This document shows, piece by piece, positions 9,163 to 17,044 of a DNA stretch of 64,000 nucleotides. This stretch comes from UBA2040 sp041674745 (GTDB lineage Bacteria; Bacteroidota; Bacteroidia; Flavobacteriales_D; Crocinitomicaceae): contig JBAYVD010000004.1 in the NCBI GenBank assembly GCA_041674745.1, positions 124,001-188,000 on the forward strand, read 5' to 3'. How positions within the stretch are numbered: position 1 is the first letter of the stretch; every line of letters starts with the position of its first letter. Made by a program: the position numbers and the translations under genes. The notes below the pieces were generated by a model that was given only the letters and a program-made list of their open reading frames with translations, had not been told where the DNA came from and searched no databases.

Positions 9163-9450
9163 TTATAAATTCTCAAAAAAATCGTCGTAAACATTTTCAT
9201 TTCGATAAATAAAAAAACTGTTCATGAAAAATTCTGTTCGAATCAATTGAGCAACTTCTAATTTTTTCAAATGATCATGAACGGTTGATTTACTTAAGTT
9301 TAGAATTTTTGACAATTCACAATTCCGGACGTATCCTTTTTCGTCTAATACGGTTAAAATTCGAACTCGAGCCGGATGTGCATGTGCTCGACCATACAAA
9401 GCAATTTGGTTTTCTTCGGGTGTAAAAAAACTCTTTTTAGAAGCAGGCAT
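9163..9450 (-). CDS. Winged-helix transcriptional regulator (ArsR-like)
   Basis: 95-residue DNA-binding protein. Residues about 22-80 form a winged helix: HPARVRILTVLDEKGYVRNC, then the recognition helix region LSKILNLSKSTVHDHLKKLE and a wing. There is no Cys-rich metal-binding motif, so an ArsR-type sensor of metals is unlikely. The general fold is ArsR/MarR-like. Immediately upstream at 9463-9490 is an inverted repeat that could be its own operator. Target genes are unknown; no neighbour is obviously co-regulated. Confidence 0.75.
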   Translation of the reverse strand: MPASKKSFFTPEENQIALYGRAHAHPARVRILTVLDEKGYVRNCELSKILNLSKSTVHDHLKKLEVAQLIRTEFFMNSFFIYRNENVYDDFFENL

Positions 9451-9462
9451 AAATATTGATTT

Positions 9463-9490
9463 AGTAGTAAGTAATTGTATAATTACTACT
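9463..9490. promoter_or_regulatory. Candidate operator upstream of the winged-helix gene
   Basis: Inverted repeat AGTAG-TAAG-TAATT (9463-9476) / AATTA-CTACT (9481-9490) around GTAT. It starts 13 nt before the regulator ATG, a usual place for autoregulation. Inferred only from symmetry and position. Confidence 0.4.
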
Positions 9491-9544
9491 TAAGATAGTG
9501 AAAAAGATAATTTTTATCAAAATAAATTCTCAAATTTTTATTTA

Positions 9545-9593
9545 AAATTTGGGAATTTGGGAATTTGGGAATTCCCAAATTTACGAACGAGGT
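9545..9593. repeat. Palindromic repeat family copy 2
   Basis: Contains GGGAATTT in tandem (three GGGAAT units), then the palindrome AATTTGGGAATTCCCAAATT (9562-9581) and the tail TACGAACGAGGT shared with copy 1. It lies in the 273-bp gap between the winged-helix gene and menI. The short minus-strand frame that crosses it is repeat-derived, not a gene. Confidence 0.75.
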
Positions 9594-9723
9594 CGGTTTT
9601 TTGTCAAGAACCCTTTTGTATAACAACCTCTTTTTTACCCAACAAAAATGCAAATTCACAAAACAACAAAACCTCTTCAACTGTTTTAACCATTAAACAG
9701 ACCTTTTCATTAATTTTACGGTC

Positions 9724-10146
9724 ATGAAACTAAAGCAAGTTCCAATTGCCCAAGTAGAGGCGATGTTCAAAAACACCATGATGGAGTTGTTGGGCATACG
9801 TTGTGTTGAAATTGGCGAGGATTACATTGTGGCCACCATGCCGGTGAACGAGAAAACGCATCAACCGATGGGTCTTTTGCACGGCGGTGCGAGTGCAGCG
9901 TTGATTGAAAGTATTGGATCTATGGGTTCCACTTTGTTGATTGATATCACAAAAGAAGTTCCTGTAGGTTTGGAAATCAATGCCAATCATTTGCGAGGAA
10001 TGAAAAGTGGCTTGGTGAGAGCCGTGGGCAAAATTGTTCATGCCGGCCAGCGCACGCACGTTTGGCAGGTGGATTTATTTGATAACGAAACAGAAAAATT
10101 AGTTTGCACAGGCCGTTTAACGGTTATGATTGTGCCAAGACCCTAG
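9724..10146 (+). CDS. menI: PaaI-type hotdog thioesterase, probable DHNA-CoA hydrolase
   Basis: 140-residue hotdog-fold thioesterase with the PaaI/YdiI signature LLHGGASAALIESIGSMGS near residues 56-74. There it carries HGG and the catalytic acidic residue in the following helix. It is directly followed (stop and start codons abut) by isochorismate synthase and then MenD. The inferred job is therefore hydrolysis of 1,4-dihydroxy-2-naphthoyl-CoA in menaquinone synthesis. The thioesterase assignment is firm from motif; the menI role rests on context. A TAATTTTA box ends about 5 nt before the start. Confidence 0.8.
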   Translation: MKLKQVPIAQVEAMFKNTMMELLGIRCVEIGEDYIVATMPVNEKTHQPMGLLHGGASAALIESIGSMGSTLLIDITKEVPVGLEINANHLRGMKSGLVRAVGKIVHAGQRTHVWQVDLFDNETEKLVCTGRLTVMIVPRP

Positions 10147-11121
10147 ATGGCGGATATTTTAGCATATCGTGTTCCGAACAAGGAAAAAGTGATGAAAGCA
10201 GGCCAATTTGCGCGTGCTTCGAAACCTTTTTCGTCCGAAGGTTTTTTCATATCCAACCACGATAAAACAGCTGTTTTTTCTTTTCAGGAGGATGAAAAAG
10301 CGAAAGGAGATTTCTTTTTTTCTGAGCGAGCTCCGTACACGGTTTCCAAGAAAGAATACTTGATGGGGGCCGAATCTTTGCTGAATTCTTTTAACTTATT
10401 TGGTCTGCGAAAAGCGGTTTATGGCCGTGTGAAATCCGTTCATTTTGATGCAAAAAAGTGTTTTGATTTGTACGAGAATTTACTAGAAGCCCATCCCAAT
10501 GCGTTTGTTTATTTGATTTCCAGTCCACTTTTTGGAACTTGGATTGGTGCTACGCCAGAAGTGTTACTTTCCATGCACGGAAAACAAGGATACACCATGG
10601 CGTTGGCGGGAACGAGAAAAGTGGGGACTGTCGTGCAAGAATGGGAAGACAAAGAAATGGAAGAGCAATATTTGGTAACCGAATACATCCAAAATCGTTT
10701 GTTGACGCAAGAATTGCAAGAAATCGAATTGCACGGACCTTTCGATATGGAAGCGGGTCCCGTTCGGCATTTGCGCACTGATTTTTCCTTTTATAGTCCC
10801 GAAAAAAGTGCCATGGAAATCGCTTTGGAATTGCACCCAACGCCAGCCGTTGCAGGTGTTCCAACGAAAGTAGCACAAGATTTAATTACCACTTTAGAAC
10901 CGTTTCACCGCGATTTGTACACCGGTTTTATCGGAGTCGTTAGCGAGGAACACAGTTATTTATATGTCAATTTACGCTGCTGCCAAATTCAAGAAGGAAA
11001 AGCCTTTTTGTACTTGGGCGGCGGTTATACCAAACAATCGATTCCTGAAGACGAGTGGGAAGAGACCGAGAACAAGGCGCGAACTTTGCTGAATTCCATG
11101 GAAAAAGTTACTGCGCAATGA
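10147..11121 (+). CDS. menF: Isochorismate synthase
   Basis: 324-residue chorismate-binding enzyme, shorter than many MenF proteins and lacking an extended N-terminus. It converts chorismate to isochorismate, the first step of menaquinone synthesis. Conserved blocks: WIGATPEVLLSM near residue 133, the LAGTRKVG block near 152, ELHPTPAVAGVPTKVA near 229, YTGFIGVV near 258 and GGGYTKQSIPEDEWEETENK near 291-310 with the magnesium-binding Glu. Its start follows the thioesterase stop with no gap, and its stop overlaps the menD start (ATGA), so all three are translationally coupled. Confidence 0.9.
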   Translation: MADILAYRVPNKEKVMKAGQFARASKPFSSEGFFISNHDKTAVFSFQEDEKAKGDFFFSERAPYTVSKKEYLMGAESLLNSFNLFGLRKAVYGRVKSVHFDAKKCFDLYENLLEAHPNAFVYLISSPLFGTWIGATPEVLLSMHGKQGYTMALAGTRKVGTVVQEWEDKEMEEQYLVTEYIQNRLLTQELQEIELHGPFDMEAGPVRHLRTDFSFYSPEKSAMEIALELHPTPAVAGVPTKVAQDLITTLEPFHRDLYTGFIGVVSEEHSYLYVNLRCCQIQEGKAFLYLGGGYTKQSIPEDEWEETENKARTLLNSMEKVTAQ

Positions 11122-12821
11122 GTTATAAAACAAGTGCCAAAGAAAACGTTTACCTTTTTGTAGAAACCTGTGTGAAAGCAGGATTGAAACATGTTGTTGT
11201 TTCGCCTGGATCACGCAATGCTCCGTTGTCGATTTCTTTTGATGAACATCCGGAAATCAATTGCCGCATGGTTCACGACGAGCGAAGTGCTGCTTTTTTT
11301 GCGCTAGGCATCGCATTGGAATTAAAAGAACCTGTGGCGGTCGTTTGTACTTCTGGGTCCGCGGTTGCCAATTATTTTCCTGCGGTCACAGAAGCTTTTT
11401 ACCAAGGTATTCCGTTGATTGTCATCAGCGCCGATCGACCGCAAGAATGGATCAACCATGGCGATGGTCAAACCATTATGCAATCGCAACTATTTGGCGA
11501 CCATGTGCATCAATTCATGCAATTGGAGGACAATGATGAAAGTTGGGAATACCAAACGGAATTGCGCGACGAAACCATGGCGATTTTTCATTTGGCAACC
11601 GGTGAGTGGCCTGGACCTGTACATATTAATTTTTCGTTAGAAGAACCCTTGTATCAAACCAAAGAAGTGGAAGCAGTTGGGCATGAATTGTTGCGTGAAT
11701 TTTCGGTTGAATTAACGGAAATTGAACAAGAAATTGATTGGGCAGTTTTGCAAAATCAGTGGACCAATACAGACAAAAAACTCATTATTTGTGGACAATT
11801 GCCAAAAGATGAGGCGCTGTTGCACCAATTGAAAATCATGGCGGATGACCCAAGTGTTTTGATCATGGTGGAAAATACTGCAAATTTGGTTTTTCCAGCG
11901 TTTGTGCATTGCATCGATCGAACCATTGAACATTTGGACAAAGGAAACACCGATTTTCAGCCCGACATTCTGATTACTATCGGTGGAGCGATTGTATCGA
12001 AAAAGATTAAAAATTTATTGCGTTCTTGGTCCATTCAAGAACATTGGAAAATTGGCTACGACTTTCCGGATATGGATACGTTCCGTAAGAAAACGAAATC
12101 GTTGTTCTGTTCCCCTAGTCACTTTGTTCGAAAAATGAACGAAGTTGCGCCACAAAGTTATTTCCCCTTTGCTCCAAAATGGAAACAAATTGATTTTATT
12201 CGTCAAGAGTTTACGAGAGAATATTGTGAAGCCGCACCTTTCAGCGATTTGTCGGTTTTCTATTTGTTGTTGGATTGCCTGCCCGACCAAAGCACTTTGC
12301 ATTTGGCCAATAGCAGTGTGGTGCGCTATGCACAATTGTTTGATCCTTTGTCGAGTGTGAAGTACAACTCCAATCGCGGAACGAGCGGAATCGACGGCAG
12401 TACCAGTACAGCTGCGGGCGCGGCATCCGTTGCAAAAGAGGATTGGCATGTGCTTATTACCGGAGATATATCCTTTTTCTACGATAGCAATGCCTTGTGG
12501 AATCAACATTTGACGCCGAATTTGCGCATTTTCATGATCAACAATGACGGAGGTGGAATTTTCAAGATCATTCCTGGACCGAACAGTACCAATCAATACG
12601 AATCGTATTTTGTGGCCAAACACCATCATTCTGCGAAACACATTTGCAAAGCTTTTGATATCGATTATTATGCGGCTACCGAAAAAGAAAATTTGCTCAA
12701 TCAAATGGAGGATTTTTACACTTACCATCAGAACGGCCGACCGAAATTGATGGAAATCTTTACACCAAGTGATTTGAATCCAAAAGTTTTAGCGGCCTTT
12801 TTTGAAGGATTGAAAAATTGA
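11118..12821 (+). CDS. menD: SEPHCHC synthase, thiamine-diphosphate dependent
   Basis: 567 residues from the ATG at 11118 that overlaps the menF stop as ATGA. The frame is open further upstream, but that part lies inside menF. MenD joins isochorismate and 2-oxoglutarate to give SEPHCHC. Blocks: VVVSPGSRNAPLS near residue 25, VCTSGSAVANYFPAVTEA near 77, the NHGDGQTI loop near 115, and the C-terminal ThDP domain with GTSGIDGSTSTAAGAA near 420 and ITGDISFFYDSNALW near 443. It is the last gene of the thioesterase-menF-menD operon. Confidence 0.94.
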   Translation: MSYKTSAKENVYLFVETCVKAGLKHVVVSPGSRNAPLSISFDEHPEINCRMVHDERSAAFFALGIALELKEPVAVVCTSGSAVANYFPAVTEAFYQGIPLIVISADRPQEWINHGDGQTIMQSQLFGDHVHQFMQLEDNDESWEYQTELRDETMAIFHLATGEWPGPVHINFSLEEPLYQTKEVEAVGHELLREFSVELTEIEQEIDWAVLQNQWTNTDKKLIICGQLPKDEALLHQLKIMADDPSVLIMVENTANLVFPAFVHCIDRTIEHLDKGNTDFQPDILITIGGAIVSKKIKNLLRSWSIQEHWKIGYDFPDMDTFRKKTKSLFCSPSHFVRKMNEVAPQSYFPFAPKWKQIDFIRQEFTREYCEAAPFSDLSVFYLLLDCLPDQSTLHLANSSVVRYAQLFDPLSSVKYNSNRGTSGIDGSTSTAAGAASVAKEDWHVLITGDISFFYDSNALWNQHLTPNLRIFMINNDGGGIFKIIPGPNSTNQYESYFVAKHHHSAKHICKAFDIDYYAATEKENLLNQMEDFYTYHQNGRPKLMEIFTPSDLNPKVLAAFFEGLKN

Positions 12822-12902
12822 AAAAAAAATCACAGGATCCTATTTTAACTTGTTTTTTTGTTAAAACAATGATCTTCAGTTGATTGATAATTTTAAAATT
12901 TT

Positions 12903-12941
12903 AAAATTTGGGAATTTGGGAATTCCCAAATTTACGAACGA
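12903..12941. repeat. Palindromic repeat family copy 3
   Basis: GGGAATTT direct units run into GGGAATTCCC and the tail CCCAAATTTACGAACGA (12925-12941), identical to copies 1 and 2 over that segment. It lies in the 238-bp gap between menD and the GNAT gene. Otherwise that gap is AT-rich with no recognised feature. Confidence 0.75.
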
Positions 12942-13059
12942 CAATTGATAATCAATAAGTTGTGATTTTTGTAAAAAATCTGATTTTCGATTAAGTACCA
13001 GGTTGAAAACCAAATAACTAATTTTACCAAAAAGAATTTTAACGGCAAATTTTAATAAA

Positions 13060-13539
13060 ATGACCATCCTTCCCATTGCTCAAGAAAACAATACAGAAAT
13101 CGCACGCGTGATTCGTTCTGTTTTGGAAGAATTTGGTGTGAACAAACCCGGAACGGTTTACACAGACCCAACCACCGATCAATTGTTTGAATTATTCGAA
13201 AGCGTATCGAAATCGGCTTACTTTGTGCTTGAAATGAATGGAAAGCTTGTTGGCGGTTGTGGGATATTCCCGACGGAAGGGTTGGATGCAGATTGCGTAG
13301 AATTGGTGAAACTTTATTTACTAAAAGAACACCGTGGCAAAGGCATAGGGGAAGAATTGATTCGTCGGAGTTTGTTGGAAGCGAAGAATATGGGTTTTGA
13401 GAAAGTGTACTTGGAAACCTTGCCAGAATTGCACAATGCCATCGGTTTGTATGAAAAAATGGGTTTTAATCGATTGGAAAAGCCCCTCGGAAATTCAGGT
13501 CATTTCGCTTGTGATTTGTGGATGCTGAAAGAAATTTAA
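13060..13539 (+). CDS. GNAT family N-acetyltransferase
   Basis: 159-residue Gcn5-related acetyltransferase. The acetyl-CoA loop is LLKEHRGKGIGEELIRRSL near residues 87-105 (motif A, RGKGIGEEL), followed by the motif B region YEKMGFNRL near 133-141. The substrate cannot be inferred. It is flanked by intergenic repeats on both sides and appears to be transcribed alone. Confidence 0.85.
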   Translation: MTILPIAQENNTEIARVIRSVLEEFGVNKPGTVYTDPTTDQLFELFESVSKSAYFVLEMNGKLVGGCGIFPTEGLDADCVELVKLYLLKEHRGKGIGEELIRRSLLEAKNMGFEKVYLETLPELHNAIGLYEKMGFNRLEKPLGNSGHFACDLWMLKEI

Positions 13540-13600
13540 ATCTGATCAGTATCCCAGGCTATCTGTTGACGGAAAGGTAGGGAAGCATTCGAAAAAACAA

Positions 13601-13640
13601 CTCGGCGCTCTCTGCGAAATCTTTGCGCACTTTGCGGTTA
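13601..13640. repeat. CTTTGCG-type intergenic repeat
   Basis: Three close copies of CTnTGCG (CTCTGCG, CTTTGCG, CTTTGCG) within 40 bp upstream of terC. Similar CTTTGCG-rich intergenic strings are common in Bacteroidota genomes. No function can be assigned. Confidence 0.35.
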
Positions 13641-13669
13641 AAATGAATAGATTCGTTCCACTTTTTCAC

Positions 13670-13677
13670 TACATTTG
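13670..13677 (+). promoter_or_regulatory. Candidate -7 promoter box for the terC operon
   Basis: TACATTTG, an exact match to the Bacteroidota -7 consensus TAnnTTTG, 20 nt before the terC ATG. Confidence 0.5.
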
Positions 13678-13697
13678 ACCCCTTAATAAAATAAAAT

Positions 13698-14462
13698 ATG
13701 TTGAACTTGGATTTCCCTTTGTTGTTGACGACTACGGGTATATTTTACTTTGTGATGTTGAGTTTGCTGGAGATTGTATTGGGAATCGACAACATTATTT
13801 TTATTTCCATTATCACCGATCCTTTGGAAAAAGTCCAGAAAAGAAAAGCCAGAAACATTGGTTTGACTTTGGCTTTGGTCATCCGTTTGATTTTGTTGAG
13901 TATTGTAGCCTGGATTATCGGGCTAACGGAACCTTTTATGTCAGTGAATGGCTGGGATATAACGGGTCAAAAATTGGTTTTGTTGCTGGGAGGTTTATTC
14001 CTCATCTACAAAAGCACGATTGAAATGCACCGAAACATTGTAGGGATGGAGGAAGAGCATTCCAAAAAAGCCAAGCAAAAATTGAGTGGAATTATCCTTC
14101 AGATTATCATGGTGGACATTGTATTTAGTTTTGATTCCATAATTACAGCTATCGGAATGACCAATGGAATCGCCAAAGAAACAGGCGGAAACCCAATGAT
14201 TATTATCTATTTGGCCGTTATCGTTTCCATGATTGTCATGATGGTTTTCGCTAAATCGATAGGAGATTTCATCAACAATCGCCCAACGATCAAAATGATT
14301 GCTTTGGCATTTTTGGTCACAATTGGGGTTGTTTTAATTGCTGAAGCGTTTGATCAGCACGTGCCAAAAGGCTATATTTATTTTGCCATGGTATATGCGC
14401 TACTCGTTGAAATGCTCAATTTGCGCATGAAGAAAAATCAAGCGAAGAAAGGCGAAAATTAA
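13698..14462 (+). CDS. TerC family integral membrane protein
   Basis: 254-residue polytopic membrane protein of the TerC/Alx family, linked to manganese export, metalation of exported enzymes or tellurite resistance. About seven hydrophobic segments are visible. The family's acidic motifs are present: LSLLEIVLGIDNIIFISI near residues 21-38 and VDIVFSFDSIITAIGM near 139-154. The metal-ligand Asp residues lie in GIDN and SFDS. Its stop codon overlaps the next start (TAATG), so the following unknown genes are probably translated with it. I saw no manganese riboswitch upstream. Confidence 0.9.
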   Translation: MLNLDFPLLLTTTGIFYFVMLSLLEIVLGIDNIIFISIITDPLEKVQKRKARNIGLTLALVIRLILLSIVAWIIGLTEPFMSVNGWDITGQKLVLLLGGLFLIYKSTIEMHRNIVGMEEEHSKKAKQKLSGIILQIIMVDIVFSFDSIITAIGMTNGIAKETGGNPMIIIYLAVIVSMIVMMVFAKSIGDFINNRPTIKMIALAFLVTIGVVLIAEAFDQHVPKGYIYFAMVYALLVEMLNLRMKKNQAKKGEN

Positions 14463-15040
14463 TGGAAAACGATCGGTTATTTTTTCCGCACGAAGAAGGC
14501 GATGATTGGGAAGAACGCTACGAAGAATTGCTATTTGAAGACAAGCAGTTTTTTACGACAAGAGTCATCGTACCGAAGGTTTTTCGAGCACGTTTGGAAA
14601 AAATTAAAAAAAGAGAAGCGGCTTTTCGTAGATTGTCCGGAATTATTCCACGTGAACCGTTGCCTAAAAGCGAATGTCAAATAGCAACAACGGAGTACTT
14701 AAAATCGATTTATCTCAGTTTTCAGAAAGATAAGGCTGTCTTATTTCAGCAACTTTATTTGGCGCAAGAATGTGCAACGGTGGTATTTTTAATTGAAAAA
14801 TTACTGGAGTATTTTCTTCGTTACGCGACCAATTGGAAACTGAGTACCTTGAACGATACGAACGAGATTCTCTTATCCAAAGAACTTGATCCAAGTGAAT
14901 TGTACAGCGCATTGAGCGCTTTTGATCAGGCAGGCGGAGAATCTGTTAACGAAATAGAAACTTTGTTTTTCGAAGGAAAAAACCAACTGTTAACCGAGGC
15001 AAAACGATTATCTTTGCTCCTTCAAAACGAAATGGAATAA
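14462..15040 (+). CDS. Uncharacterised protein translationally coupled to TerC
   Basis: 192 residues, soluble, no signal peptide or membrane helix, mainly helical by composition. The N-terminus is acidic and aromatic (FPHEEGDDWEERYEELLFED), followed by a basic stretch near residues 35-60. I do not recognise a domain. The start codon shares a base with the terC stop, and the stop abuts the start of the next gene, so it belongs to a four-gene unit 13698-15701. A role with TerC is suggested by position only. Confidence 0.7.
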   Translation: MENDRLFFPHEEGDDWEERYEELLFEDKQFFTTRVIVPKVFRARLEKIKKREAAFRRLSGIIPREPLPKSECQIATTEYLKSIYLSFQKDKAVLFQQLYLAQECATVVFLIEKLLEYFLRYATNWKLSTLNDTNEILLSKELDPSELYSALSAFDQAGGESVNEIETLFFEGKNQLLTEAKRLSLLLQNEME

Positions 15041-15304
15041 ATGGATACATTCGAAAAATTACGCGAACAGTTAGCCTTACAAGAATGGCCTGCGGTTTAT
15101 CTTTTCAAATTCATCGTCGAAAACACCAAAGAAAAATTGGCACAAACTACGGCGCTTTTTGATAGTACAGCGGATATTACATTTCATACTTCTTCCAATA
15201 AAAAATACGTTAGCGTTAGCGCAAAAGAACTCATGATGGATGTGGATTCTATCCTTGCGAAATACGAAAAAGCGGCCTTGATTGAAGGCATTATCTCATT
15301 ATAA
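15041..15304 (+). CDS. Small uncharacterised protein (DUF493-like)
   Basis: 87-residue soluble protein starting directly after the previous stop. The layout (FEKLREQLALQEWPAVYLFK, then a Ser-rich middle, then VSVSAKELMMDVDSILAKYE) resembles the short ferredoxin-like DUF493/YbeD proteins in length and strand-helix order. That is a weak resemblance by eye. No catalytic motif was seen. It is the third gene of the terC unit. Confidence 0.7.
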   Translation: MDTFEKLREQLALQEWPAVYLFKFIVENTKEKLAQTTALFDSTADITFHTSSNKKYVSVSAKELMMDVDSILAKYEKAALIEGIISL

Positions 15305-15308
15305 TACT

Positions 15309-15701
15309 ATGATTTTACGAGTTTCATTTTTCGAAGTTGCTATACCGGTTATGCTGATCAGCATTACACTTTTAATTTTGGTAATCGCTTTCCGAAGATT
15401 GCGGGTGCGTTGGGGAATAGGTCAACCGATCAAAGAAAAATTTGCTGTTTTGTATTCCTTGGAAAAACAACCGATTTCGGGCGAAGTAGAAATCTACTAC
15501 GAATTGGAAGAACCTAAGAAAGTGGCTATTTGGTTGTTGGATGACAAAATGAACGACAAATTGCTGGTAGACGAACGTGAGGCCAAAATTGGTGGAACCA
15601 AAATCAAATTTGATTCAAAAATCGTTGAAAATGGTCGTTATTTCTACGAATTAAGAAGCGATAACCAAAAAACAAGCAAGGCAATTTTTGTCGAAAATTA
15701 A
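15309..15701 (+). CDS. Membrane-anchored protein with beta-rich extracytoplasmic domain
   Basis: 130 residues from ATG at 15309, chosen over the upstream in-frame start at 15282 because that one lies inside the previous gene. One transmembrane helix (about residues 7-30, VAIPVMLISITLLILVIAF) is followed by an Arg-rich stop-transfer segment and a beta-rich domain with FYELRSDNQKTS near its end, resembling a small immunoglobulin-like fold. It is the last gene of the terC unit. Function unknown. Confidence 0.65.
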   Translation: MILRVSFFEVAIPVMLISITLLILVIAFRRLRVRWGIGQPIKEKFAVLYSLEKQPISGEVEIYYELEEPKKVAIWLLDDKMNDKLLVDEREAKIGGTKIKFDSKIVENGRYFYELRSDNQKTSKAIFVEN

Positions 15702-15813
15702 TTTTAGGCTGTCAAGTTGACACGAAAAAAAGAATGGCAAAATAATTGTCATACCTTAATCAAATCGTAATTTTACGGTTCAAATTAGAAACAAATTTTA
15801 AAAAATAAATAGT

Positions 15814-16131
15814 ATGGCACTCGAAATCACAGATGCAAACTTTGAAGAATTAGTATTAAAATCAGACAAACCGGTTGTGGTTGACTTCTGGGCAGAATGG
15901 TGTGGACCTTGCAGAATGATCGGGCCTTCTATTGAAGAAATGTCGGCAGAATACGAAGGAACAGCGGTTATTGGTAAAGTAAACGTGGATTTGAACCCAG
16001 GTGTTTCTGCTCAATTCGGAGTGCGCAATATTCCAACAATCCTTTTCATCAAAAATGGTGAAATCGCTGACAAAGTGGTTGGAGCCGTTCCAAAAGCACA
16101 ATTGACAAGCAAATTGGACGCGATTTTATAA
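15814..16131 (+). CDS. trxA: Thioredoxin
   Basis: 105-residue classical thioredoxin, a cytoplasmic disulfide reductase. Active site WAEWCGPCRM near residues 27-36, the buried Asp in VVVDFWAEW, and the cis-proline region RNIPTILF near 73-80. It is monocistronic: a 112-nt leader region upstream and a strong terminator at 16152-16182 downstream. Confidence 0.96.
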   Translation: MALEITDANFEELVLKSDKPVVVDFWAEWCGPCRMIGPSIEEMSAEYEGTAVIGKVNVDLNPGVSAQFGVRNIPTILFIKNGEIADKVVGAVPKAQLTSKLDAIL

Positions 16132-16151
16132 TCGATTCAAGACAATAATTG

Positions 16152-16182
16152 AAACGGGTGTGAACTTCATACCCGTTTTTTT
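16152..16182 (+). terminator. Rho-independent terminator after trxA
   Basis: Stem AACGGGT (16153-16159) / ACCCGTT (16171-16177), short loop with further G-T pairing, then a T run to 16182. It begins 21 nt after the trxA stop. Confidence 0.85.
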
Positions 16183-16266
16183 GTGGCTGAATTTTTAATA
16201 ATTGTTAAGTTCATTTGAATGATTTTGATTTTTCGGGAGATTTGACCGTTTTTCTTCATCTATTGT

Positions 16267-16274
16267 TAACTTTG
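16267..16274 (+). promoter_or_regulatory. Candidate -7 promoter box
   Basis: TAACTTTG, an exact TAnnTTTG match, 16 nt before the ATG at 16291. Confidence 0.45.
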
Positions 16275-16290
16275 CGCACAACTTTTATCT

Positions 16291-16971
16291 ATGGATTCTT
16301 TACTCAAACGATTGAAATATTACGGCATCGGTTTTACCATCGGGCTTATTTTCGTCATCTTCTTTTTTCAAAATAGAGGTTGTTCTTGGACACCGACCAA
16401 TCGAGTAAAAACGTCTATCTTGGAGCGTGTCGTGGTAATACCTGAAAGCGAAAGTGATTTTACTTCCAATGATGAAGCGTTGCAAAAAGAGCTGAAAAAT
16501 TACCTAGAAAATGGCGATATTGATTTTGGTGCTTCCAAAAAGAAAGATCCAAACAAATTTTATAAGATTGATTTAAAAGGACATAGAAGTTTGTTTTTCA
16601 CTTTACCCAACGAAAGCTTTATTTCTGCCGTCTATAGTCGTGAACCGAAACAAGAAAAATTGAAAGGTACCGCTCGATTGCTTTTATTTCCAGAAACACA
16701 AGATTTAATTTTTATGGACACAACGGATTTGTTGTCGTGCCAATTATTGGGTTTGGGTTTCAAAGATGAGCGTCATCTGCAAAAAGAATTGATGAAAAAT
16801 GGCAAAGTGAATTTTGCTAAATCAAACTTTACCAAGGAGGTGGTGAAGCCAGAGCATTATGTGGAATTTCTGTCGCCAAAAGGAAATCCAATCGCAGTGA
16901 AAGCTATTTGGTACAAAAGTAAGATCAACGTAACGGCTTTTTCCTTCGCGGATAGTCTCAATTGTCAATGA
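16291..16971 (+). CDS. Uncharacterised membrane-anchored protein
   Basis: 226 residues. One N-terminal transmembrane helix (about residues 9-26, YYGIGFTIGLIFVIFFF) is followed by a Cys/Trp turn (NRGCSWTPTNRVKTSI). The N-terminus resembles Bacteroidota proteins annotated as DUF4258 domain-containing. The rest looks like two short alpha/beta domains, each containing a phrase of the type LQKEL(K/M)(N)...GK/DI(D/N)F, at about residues 66-80 and 162-180, suggesting an internal duplication. No enzyme motif was seen. It lies between trxA and the lipid A operon, with its own promoter box. Confidence 0.65.
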   Translation: MDSLLKRLKYYGIGFTIGLIFVIFFFQNRGCSWTPTNRVKTSILERVVVIPESESDFTSNDEALQKELKNYLENGDIDFGASKKKDPNKFYKIDLKGHRSLFFTLPNESFISAVYSREPKQEKLKGTARLLLFPETQDLIFMDTTDLLSCQLLGLGFKDERHLQKELMKNGKVNFAKSNFTKEVVKPEHYVEFLSPKGNPIAVKAIWYKSKINVTAFSFADSLNCQ

Positions 16972-17032
16972 TATGCAATTGTGTTTGTTGAAAATAAGAA
17001 AGAGCAGTCAAATTCTCTTTCGCTAGAATTTT

Positions 17033-17040
17033 TAAATTTG
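17033..17040 (+). promoter_or_regulatory. Candidate -7 promoter box for the lpx operon
   Basis: TAAATTTG, exact TAnnTTTG, ending 4 nt before the lpxD ATG. If used, the transcript would start at or beside the start codon. Confidence 0.45.
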
Positions 17041-17044
17041 AAAC

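Noticed and set aside
9486..9680. Short minus-strand frame between the winged-helix gene and menI
   Set aside because: Its only notable segment, FVNLGIPKFPN, is the translation of the palindromic repeat, and the same phrase appears in the frame over the repeat at 12903-12941.
12015..12728. Long minus-strand frame (237 codons) opposite menD
   Set aside because: It lies antisense to menD with its well-conserved ThDP enzyme motifs, has no domain and is a shadow of codon bias.
13540..13697. Manganese (yybP-ykoY) riboswitch upstream of terC
   Set aside because: No matching core was seen; the gap holds a CTTTGCG-type repeat and a promoter box only.
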